32,398 nucleotides of DNA from NCBI RefSeq assembly GCF_018829635.1, contig NZ_JAHKKG010000026.1, forward strand, positions 1-32,398, given 5' to 3'. Position 1 is the first letter of the stretch. Every line of letters starts with the position of its first letter. The position numbers were made by a program, and so were the translations under genes. Origin of the DNA: Paractinoplanes bogorensis (GTDB taxonomy: Bacteria; Actinomycetota; Actinomycetes; Mycobacteriales; Micromonosporaceae). The notes beneath the pieces were generated by a model, which was given only the letters and a program-made list of their open reading frames with translations, was not told the origin of the DNA and did no database searches. Positions 15,852 to 21,944 of the stretch are shown here, one piece after another.

Positions 15852-16433
15852 ATGCGGGAGTCCGTAACGGCCGTCCACGACCTGGTGTCCCGGTTCTCGC
15901 CGGCCGACGAGCTCGGCGTCGAGCACCGCGCGTCGGTGCTGGCCTGGCTGGCAAGCACCGACGACGTGTTCCGGCGGGTCAAACCGGCGTCGCCGGCGCA
16001 GCATCTGGTGTCGTACGTGGTGCCGGTCGCCACGGACGGGCGGATCCTGCTGGTCGACCACGTCAACGCCGGGCTGTGGCTCCCGCCGGGCGGTCACGTC
16101 GAGGTCGACGAGGACCCGGCCCTGACCGCGCGCCGGGAGATCGAGGAGGAGCTCGGCCTGGGTGATGAGGGTCTGTCGCCGTCGCCGGTCTTCCTGACCG
16201 TCACGCGTACGGTCGGACAGGACCACGGCCACACCGACGTCAGCCTCTGGTACGTCCTGGCCCGCACCGGCGACGAGGAGCTGCGCCCGGACGCCGGCGA
16301 GTTCCGTGCGGTCCGCTGGTGGAGCCGGGCCGAGCTGGCGGCGGCCGATCCGGGCCGCTTCGACCCCCATTTCTTCCGCTTCCTGGCCGTCTTAGACCGG
16401 GACCGGGACGTTTCGGCATCCGGCGACGTGTGA
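15852..16433 (+). CDS. Nudix hydrolase
   Basis: A 193-residue Nudix protein with a perfect Nudix box: Gly81, Glu87, Arg95, Glu96, Ile97, Glu99, Glu100, Gly102 and Leu103 fit G-x5-E-x7-R-E-U-x-E-E-x-G-U. The preceding LWLPPGGHVE is the usual substrate-side loop. An extra N-terminal helical region of about 45 residues contains an LGVEHRASVLAWL stretch. It starts 4 bases after the isomerase stop, so it belongs to the sugar operon. Whether it removes a damaged nucleotide or sugar-nucleotide by-product, or is simply a passenger, is unknown. Confidence 0.92.
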   Translation: MRESVTAVHDLVSRFSPADELGVEHRASVLAWLASTDDVFRRVKPASPAQHLVSYVVPVATDGRILLVDHVNAGLWLPPGGHVEVDEDPALTARREIEEELGLGDEGLSPSPVFLTVTRTVGQDHGHTDVSLWYVLARTGDEELRPDAGEFRAVRWWSRAELAAADPGRFDPHFFRFLAVLDRDRDVSASGDV

Positions 16434-16450
16434 GCGGCCGCACCGGATGC

Positions 16451-16484
16451 CGGCGGTCACCAGCTGCCGCCGGTCACCAGCTGC
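16451..16484. repeat. 17-bp tandem duplication at a gene end
   Basis: Copies at 16451-16467 and 16468-16484 share GGTCACCAGCTGC with one mismatch. On the minus strand each reads GGCAGCTGGTGA (Gly-Ser-Trp-stop), so the last three codons and stop of the membrane protein are doubled just beyond its end. Confidence 0.75.
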
Positions 16485-17295
16485 CGTTGAAGAAGGCCAG
16501 CAACGCCGAAGCCGGATGCGCCGCCGTGGTGGCGTTGGCGATCGTCACCGCGCTCATCACCAGGGCCAGCAGCGCCGACAGCACCCCGGCCACGGCCAGC
16601 AGGCGGCGGACCGGCTTGGCCGCGCGGTCGGTCGTCCGGAAGCGGCGCCACAGCCGGACGGTGGCGACCAGCATCAGGATCGCGGCGAACCCGGCGATCG
16701 GGACCATCACGGCGTGGTACCAGCCGAAGTCGTCGACCATCACCTGCAGGGACGCCGGTGCGGGAGTGCCCTCGTGCAGGGCCACCGACAGTTGCGCGCC
16801 CGCCTGGGCCAGCGTGGACGCACCGGAACTGGTCTCGCCCACCATCGGCAGCAGCGACGACAGCGGTGCGAGGGTGCCCTGCACGTTGGCCATCAGGGCG
16901 GCCGCCGTCACGAGGGCCAGCGTCGTCACGGCGGATGCCGTCGCCCACCGTGTCTTCTTCCAGAGCGGAACGGCCAGCGCGACGAGCACGACCAGCAGCA
17001 GCGCCGAGATGGTGCCCTTGACGATGTGGAAGGCGTACCAGTAATCGACGATCCGCTGCAGGCTCGCATCGAGCGCGCCGCCGCCGGCCTGCCAGTAGCC
17101 GGCGAACGCCTCCTCCGACGCCTGGACGAGACTGCCGTGCGAGGTGATCCCGTTCCCCGTCCACGTCGCGGCGAGCAGGGGCGGCGCCAGCACGAAGGCC
17201 GCGATGAGGGCCGCCGCGAGGCCGGCCAGCAGGTGAGGTCGGCGCTGATCCCAGATGTTGATCGTCACGCGGGGCACTGTAGCCACCGCAGTCAC
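16474..17295 (-). CDS. Uncharacterised membrane protein (about five helices), partner of the Clp-N-like gene
   Basis: I do not recognise a family. The 273-residue protein has hydrophobic helices at about 22-44, 92-112, 117-138, 190-212 and 228-250. Two extracytoplasmic stretches lie between them: about 45-90, rich in Gly and aromatic residues, and about 139-189, with Ser/Thr/Gly. The first contains YWQAGGGALDASLQRIVDYWYAFHIVKG and the second DDFGWYHAVMVP. It starts only 7 bases after the stop of the Clp-N-like gene, at one of several in-frame GTGs (17295, 17286, 17277, 17268), none with a strong ribosome site, which suggests translational coupling. Function unknown. Confidence 0.8.
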   Translation of the reverse strand: MTAVATVPRVTINIWDQRRPHLLAGLAAALIAAFVLAPPLLAATWTGNGITSHGSLVQASEEAFAGYWQAGGGALDASLQRIVDYWYAFHIVKGTISALLLVVLVALAVPLWKKTRWATASAVTTLALVTAAALMANVQGTLAPLSSLLPMVGETSSGASTLAQAGAQLSVALHEGTPAPASLQVMVDDFGWYHAVMVPIAGFAAILMLVATVRLWRRFRTTDRAAKPVRRLLAVAGVLSALLALVMSAVTIANATTAAHPASALLAFFNGSW

Positions 17296-17302
17296 GTGGG
17301 GG

Positions 17303-18196
17303 TCAGCTCAGCTGGGCGAGCAGGCGGGTGGCCCGGTTGCCGGGGTGGGCGGTCAGGCGGTCGAGCAGCACCTGGGTGTCCTCGGTCCAGTCGGGACCGG
17401 GCACCAGGATCTTGCCGGGCGGCACGTCGTCGCGCCGGTCGTCGAGGGCGGCGGCCCGCACCCGTTCCGAGGTGATGCCGCGGGCCAGCAGACCCTCGCC
17501 GCCGCCGTAGGTCCCGCCGCCGGACAGGTGCGGATAGGCTCGCGCCACCTCGTGCGTGACCAGCAGGGCGAGCAGGATGTCGTCGGTGCGGGTGGACCGG
17601 CCGGCGGTCCGGGCGCGTTCGTCGGCCTCGAGGCGGGTCCAGGTGACCGCGCGGTCGCCGTGGTTGATCTGGCGGGCCAGCACCGAGAAGAGCAGCCGGT
17701 CCTTGAGGCCGCGCCCCCGATAGCGGACCCGGCCGATCAGGGCGTCGCGGGCGGGCCGCAGGTCGGGCGCCAGGCGGTCAGGCTGAGGAGCAAGATTTTC
17801 CCGTACGGCGGTCAGGTCCACACCACAATCCCGGATCACGGCCGACGCCTCGGCCCCCGGGTCGTCGAGCAGACGGTCGAGCAGCGCCGCCCGCGAGTCG
17901 TCGGTCACGCCCCGGAGGGCCGCAGCCGCGTTCGCCGTCACCGCGAGGACCCGGTCGTCGGCTCCTCGCGCCGAGTCGTCGGACGCCTCGTCGGCTGTCG
18001 CCCGGCCCGGCGTGGCCAGGACGGCCCAGACGACCACCGGGGTGATCTCGAAGGGATCCAGTCGCGGCGCCACGTCCTTGTCGCCGGCCAGCGCGAACAG
18101 CAGGTGCCCGGTGCCGATCGGCCCACCGCCGGCCGCGCCGCGGGCACGGGCCAGCGTGTTGGTCAGCCGGTCACCCACCGCGAATTCGTTCGCCAT
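17303..18196 (-). CDS. Clp N-terminal-domain-like protein without ATPase
   Basis: A 297-residue soluble protein. Residues 8-40 (LTNTLARARGAAGGGPIGTGHLLFAL) match the first helices of a Clp-N/Clp-repeat domain. A second such element lies near residues 205-240 (STRTDDILLALLVTHEVARAY). No Walker motifs or AAA+ domain are present, so it is not a ClpC/ClpB chaperone. Stand-alone Clp-N proteins are thought to act as adaptors or substrate-binding modules; that is family inference. A strong GAGGAG lies 5 bases before the ATG. The gene runs into the membrane protein after 7 bases. An exact copy of CCGTACGGGAAA, read in the gene sense, lies at 17797-17808. Confidence 0.82.
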   Translation of the reverse strand: MANEFAVGDRLTNTLARARGAAGGGPIGTGHLLFALAGDKDVAPRLDPFEITPVVVWAVLATPGRATADEASDDSARGADDRVLAVTANAAAALRGVTDDSRAALLDRLLDDPGAEASAVIRDCGVDLTAVRENLAPQPDRLAPDLRPARDALIGRVRYRGRGLKDRLLFSVLARQINHGDRAVTWTRLEADERARTAGRSTRTDDILLALLVTHEVARAYPHLSGGGTYGGGEGLLARGITSERVRAAALDDRRDDVPPGKILVPGPDWTEDTQVLLDRLTAHPGNRATRLLAQLS

Positions 18197-18449
18197 CTCG
18201 TCTCCTCGAATACCGTCCGTCGGTCGCCTTGATCACGGTAGAGATCGCGCTGGACGAGGTCATCCGGCCCCGGACCGAGTCCGGCCCCTACCACAGGGCA
18301 TAGGCCGCGGCGTCGTCATCCACAGTCGTCGCCCGTCCACAGGGCGGGTCCGTCCGCTGCCCCGACGATCTTGAAATCCGCCACAATGGCCCGGGACGGG
18401 GGCCCCCGGTGGTGGGTGGGCCGCGCGGCTGGGGCGATCTTGGAGCTTG
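18197..18449. other. 253-bp spacer with dyads and CCACAG repeats
   Basis: This holds the upstream region of the leftward Clp-N-like gene. I see a CCGGAC-CGA-GTCCGG dyad at 18270-18284, and three CCACAG hexamers within about 55 bases (near 18290, 18319 and 18337). A CGGGGGCCCCCG palindrome lies at 18397-18408, downstream of the BON gene, and could act as a terminator stem although no T-run follows. No gene seen. Confidence 0.5.
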
Positions 18450-18887
18450 TTACCGCTCGCGGCGGCGCAGCAGGATGTCGGCCAGCCAGGCCAGCATGCC
18501 GACGCCGAACAGGGCGGCCAGCCAGCCCGCCACCTCGATCAGGACGATGACGACCGCAGTGGCGATCATGATGGCCCGGGCGGCCACGGCGGCCGGAGCA
18601 CCACGGCGGGTCCGGCGGGTCGAGGCCGGAGCCAGGGCCAGCTGGGCGGCCAGCTCGCCGAACTGGCGGGCGCCGTCGCGGACCAGCAGGCCGTCGCACA
18701 GGTCGCGGACGCCGTCGGTCTTGCGGACGACCGCGGTGAGCGAGTCGTACACCTCGGGGCTCTCCACCGTGCCGGTCAGGATGACCACGCCGTTCTGCAC
18801 CTGGACGGCCACCGGCTGCCTTCGGAAGCGCTCGTCGGCAGCGAACGTTTCCGCAACACGGCGCGCGAGTTCGGCGTCGTCGCCCAT
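18450..18887 (-). CDS. BON-domain membrane protein
   Basis: A 145-residue protein. Residues about 5-70 are a BON domain with the core VQVQNGVVILTGTVESPEVYDSLTAVV followed by GVRDLCDGLLV. Residues about 100-138 form one long or two short hydrophobic helices ending in a basic RRRER tail, so it is anchored in the membrane. BON domains bind phospholipid or small ligands and are often linked to osmotic or envelope stress. It starts 10 bases after the mrpG stop with a GAGGAGG ribosome site, making it the last gene of the Mrp operon. A role as a membrane-side accessory of the antiporter is inference. Confidence 0.85.
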   Translation of the reverse strand: MGDDAELARRVAETFAADERFRRQPVAVQVQNGVVILTGTVESPEVYDSLTAVVRKTDGVRDLCDGLLVRDGARQFGELAAQLALAPASTRRTRRGAPAAVAARAIMIATAVVIVLIEVAGWLAALFGVGMLAWLADILLRRRER

Positions 18888-18897
18888 GGTGGCCTCC

Positions 18898-19239
18898 TCA
18901 CCGCCGGTCGTCGGCCTCGCGCAACTCGTCGAGCACGAGCAGGTCCTTGCGGGCCAGGCCGGCCCGGTAGCCGGCCCGGCCGATCATGTGGGCGGCGACC
19001 GGGGCGGTGGCCATCGAGAAGACGGCGACCAGCAGCAGTGTGGTGATGTCGACCGCGTCGCGCAGCCGCAGCGCGCAGCCGGTCAGCACCAGCAGCAGGC
19101 CCAGCACCTGCGGTTTGGTGGCGGCGTGCATGCGCGAGAGCAGGTCGGGGAAGCGCATCAGCGCCATCCCGGCCGACAGGCTCAGCAGCGCGCCGACGAT
19201 CAGGCACACCCCGGCGACGACATCCAGCACGCCGGTCAC
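18898..19239 (-). CDS. mrpG: Na+/H+ antiporter subunit G
   Basis: A 113-residue protein with three membrane helices. It shows the MnhG/PhaG core LSAGMALMRFPDLLSRMHAATKPQVLGLLLVL and a cytoplasmic C-terminal tail. I chose the GTG at 19239, which overlaps the mrpF stop as GTGA; the longer open frame above it is the shadow of mrpF. Length and order fit the standard Mrp set. It acts in the membrane as a small structural subunit of the antiporter complex. Confidence 0.93.
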   Translation of the reverse strand: MTGVLDVVAGVCLIVGALLSLSAGMALMRFPDLLSRMHAATKPQVLGLLLVLTGCALRLRDAVDITTLLLVAVFSMATAPVAAHMIGRAGYRAGLARKDLLVLDELREADDRR

Positions 19240-19514
19240 GAGCGGTCCCCGGCGGAAGGCGAGCGCCGGATCGCGAACCGGGCCACACTGACCGCCCCGG
19301 TGAAGCCGAGAATCGACAGCACGGCCAGGATCGGCAGCACGGTGGCGTCCCGCGAGAAGGCGGCCTCGGTCGCGAGCGCCATCACGATGACGGCCAGCAG
19401 CACGTCGGTGGCCACGATGCGGTCGAGCACCGACGGCCCGCGAACGATGCGGATCAGGGCGAGCCCGGCGCCGACGGCGAGCAGGCTGGTGACCACGATG
19501 GCCACGGCGGTCAT
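19236..19514 (-). CDS. mrpF: Na+/H+ antiporter subunit F
   Basis: A 92-residue MnhF protein with three helices and the family stretch RIVRGPSVLDRIVATDVLLAVIVMALA. Its start ATGA overlaps the mrpE stop and its stop overlaps mrpG. Subunit F is required for assembly of functional Mrp complexes in characterised bacteria; nothing here departs from the family. Confidence 0.94.
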   Translation of the reverse strand: MTAVAIVVTSLLAVGAGLALIRIVRGPSVLDRIVATDVLLAVIVMALATEAAFSRDATVLPILAVLSILGFTGAVSVARFAIRRSPSAGDRS

Positions 19515-20047
19515 GCCGGAACCTCCCCAAGAGCGTGACGCTCGGCGGGCGAGCCGAACGCGTGGATGATGCGGCTTTCCAGGTCGAGCACGTCCTGCCG
19601 GAACCGCTCGACCGAGTCGGGACCGGACACGTCGAGCACGTGGACGAACAGGATGCCGCGCTTACGGTCGACGTCGACGATGAGGCTTCCGGGCACCAGC
19701 GACAGCGCCTCGGCCGTCATGGTCAGCCCGAGGTCGGACGGCGCCCGCAGCGGCACGGCGATGACGGCGCTGCGCGGCACGTGCCCGAAGCGGAACGCCA
19801 GCGCCGCCACCTGGGCGCTGGCCAGCACCATGTCGGTCAGGAACCGGCCCGCGAAGCGCAGCACGCTCAGCGGGTGGATGCGTCCGGCGTAGGTGACCGG
19901 CGGCAGCGGGAAGACGGTCAGCACGATCACCGCCACCACCACCCCGCCGACCATGGTCAGGGGCGTGAACGAGCCCCACAGCAGCACCCAGATCACGGTC
20001 AGGCCGAGCGCGGCGACGCCCCGGTCCCGCCAGCGTCCGCCGGTCAT
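19511..20047 (-). CDS. mrpE: Na+/H+ antiporter subunit E
   Basis: A 178-residue MnhE protein. Two or three N-terminal helices are followed by a cytoplasmic domain with the hallmark AEALSLVPGSLIVDVDRKRGILFVHVLDV (family form: T-x-T-PGT-...-D). The protein has the usual length. The start overlaps the mrpD stop by four bases, as do the other Mrp junctions. Confidence 0.94.
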   Translation of the reverse strand: MTGGRWRDRGVAALGLTVIWVLLWGSFTPLTMVGGVVVAVIVLTVFPLPPVTYAGRIHPLSVLRFAGRFLTDMVLASAQVAALAFRFGHVPRSAVIAVPLRAPSDLGLTMTAEALSLVPGSLIVDVDRKRGILFVHVLDVSGPDSVERFRQDVLDLESRIIHAFGSPAERHALGEVPA

Positions 20048-21543
20048 GGCGTACCTCCACCGAAGACGGCCTCGACGTAGCCGCTGCGTTCCATCAGCGT
20101 CGACGCGGCCTGGTCACCGACGTCGAACAGCGGACCGGCCACGAACGTCAGGCCGGCGCCGAAGAGGACCAGGGCCAGCGTCGGCCCGACCATCAGGGCG
20201 GGGAGCCGGCCGGTCGGCATGGACTTGTGCGGCGTACGCCAGAAGGCCAGGTTCCACACCCGGGCCACCGCATAGAGGGTGAGCAGGCTGGTCAGGATGC
20301 CGCCGCCGACCAGCAGCCAGGCCAGCACGCCGCCGTCGGCCACCCCGGCCTGCACCAGCCCCAGCTTGCCGATGAAGCCGGAGAACGGCGGGATGCCGGC
20401 CAGGTTGAGCGCGGGCACCAGGAACAGGACGGCCAGCACGGGGGAGAGCTTGGCCAGGCCGCCCAGCTTGTCCAGGGCCGTGCTGCCGCCGCGTTTCTCG
20501 ATCAGGCCGGCCGCCAGGAACAGCGTGGTCTGGATGGTGATGTGGTGGACCACGTAGAAGATGGCGCTGGCCAGTCCGAGCTGGGTGGTCAGCCCGACCC
20601 CGAACAGCAGATAGCCGATGTGGCTGACCAGGGTGAACGACAGCAACCGTTTGATGTCCGACTGCGCCACCGCGCCCAGGATGCCGACCACCATGGTGAG
20701 CAGGCCGGTCACGAGCAGCACGACCGCGGCCCGTCCGCCCGGGAACAACAGCGTTTCCGTACGGATGATCGCGTACACACCCACCTTGGTCAGCAACCCG
20801 GCGAACACGGCCGTGACCGGGGCGGGCGCCGTCGGATAGCTGTCCGGCAGCCACGACGACAGCGGGAACACGGCCGCTTTGATGCCGAACGCCAGCAGCA
20901 GCATGGCCTGCAGGATCAGCCGCAGCCCGTCCGGCAGCGCGTCGAGCCGGTCGACCAGCTGGGCCAGGTTGAGCGTGCCGGTGGCGGCGTAGATGAGCCC
21001 GATCGCGGTCAGGAAGATGACCGACGACAACAGGCTGACCACGACGTACGTGGAACCGGCGCGGATCCGGTTCTCGGTGCCGCCGATGGTCAGCAGCACG
21101 TAACTGGCCACGAGCAGGATCTCGAACCCGACGTACAGGTTGAACAGGTCGCCGGCCAGGAACGCGTTGGTCACGCCGGCGGTCAGCACCAGGTAGGTCG
21201 GGTGGTAGACCGACAGCGGCGTCTCTTCGTGCCCGTCGGCCATGCCCTGCCCGATCGAGTAGACGAGCACGCACAACGTCACCGCGGCCGAGACGACCAG
21301 CATCAGCGCGGCCAGCTGGTCGGCGATCAGCACGATGCCGAGCGGCGCGGCCCAGCCGCCGACCGCGACCACCTGCGCGCCTTCGGTCGTGGACAGATAG
21401 AGCAGCGCGCACGAGACCAGCAGCGTGGCGGTGAGAACGGTCAGGCTGACCGTCCGCTGCGCCCGCGGCTTGCGCGCCATCATCAGCGTCAGCGCCGCGC
21501 CGAACAGCGGCATGACGACGGGCAGGGGTACGAGCCAGGTCAT
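20044..21543 (-). CDS. mrpD: Na+/H+ antiporter subunit D (proton-translocating)
   Basis: A 499-residue polytopic subunit with about fourteen helices, homologous to complex I NuoM/NuoN. The proton-channel motifs are present: NLYVGFEILLVASYVLL with its helix-five glutamate, AFGIKAAVFPLSSWLPDSYPTAPAPVTAVFAGLLTKVG with the key lysines, and HHITIQTTLFLAAGLIE. MrpD and MrpA are the two candidate ion-pumping subunits. Its start overlaps mrpC and its stop overlaps mrpE. A variant of the recurrent motif (minus strand CCGTACGGAAA) lies at 20754-20764. Confidence 0.96.
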   Translation of the reverse strand: MTWLVPLPVVMPLFGAALTLMMARKPRAQRTVSLTVLTATLLVSCALLYLSTTEGAQVVAVGGWAAPLGIVLIADQLAALMLVVSAAVTLCVLVYSIGQGMADGHEETPLSVYHPTYLVLTAGVTNAFLAGDLFNLYVGFEILLVASYVLLTIGGTENRIRAGSTYVVVSLLSSVIFLTAIGLIYAATGTLNLAQLVDRLDALPDGLRLILQAMLLLAFGIKAAVFPLSSWLPDSYPTAPAPVTAVFAGLLTKVGVYAIIRTETLLFPGGRAAVVLLVTGLLTMVVGILGAVAQSDIKRLLSFTLVSHIGYLLFGVGLTTQLGLASAIFYVVHHITIQTTLFLAAGLIEKRGGSTALDKLGGLAKLSPVLAVLFLVPALNLAGIPPFSGFIGKLGLVQAGVADGGVLAWLLVGGGILTSLLTLYAVARVWNLAFWRTPHKSMPTGRLPALMVGPTLALVLFGAGLTFVAGPLFDVGDQAASTLMERSGYVEAVFGGGTP

Positions 21544-21944
21544 CGGTTCACCCCGTGGTCGACGTCGTCGATGCCGGAACCCTGGTCACGTTCGGCCAGC
21601 TGCATGATGCGGCGGTCCTCGACGTCGTCCTGCACCTCGTCGTGGCCGGACATGGCCCAGCTGCGATAGGCCAGGGCGAGCAGGAACGCGGTCATGCCGA
21701 GGGTGATGACGATCGCGGTCAGGATCATGATCTGTGGCAACGGGTCGGCCATCTCCTCGTCCGGGCCGAGACCCACGATCGGCGGGGTGCCGGCCTTGCC
21801 GCCGAGCAGGATCAACAGGTTGACGCCGTTGCCGAGCAGGATCATCCCCATCAGGACGCGGGTGAGGCTGCGTTCGAGCACCATCGAGACGCCCGCCGCG
21901 AACAGCACCCCGATCACGACGATGTAGACAAGATTCGGAGTCAT
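21540..21944 (-). CDS. mrpC: Na+/H+ antiporter subunit C
   Basis: A 134-residue NuoK-like subunit with three helices and the family core SLTRVLMGMILLGNGVNLLILL and DPLPQIMILTAIVITLGMTAFLLALAYR. The C-terminal 25 residues are acidic and charged. I chose the ATG at 21944, which overlaps the mrpA stop as ATGA. The very long open frame above it is a shadow of mrpA and not an extension. Confidence 0.94.
   Translation of the reverse strand: MTPNLVYIVVIGVLFAAGVSMVLERSLTRVLMGMILLGNGVNLLILLGGKAGTPPIVGLGPDEEMADPLPQIMILTAIVITLGMTAFLLALAYRSWAMSGHDEVQDDVEDRRIMQLAERDQGSGIDDVDHGVNR

Noticed and set aside
18316..18340. Replication origin
   Set aside because: Only three degenerate hexamers, with no AT-rich unwinding element and no dnaA/dnaN neighbours.
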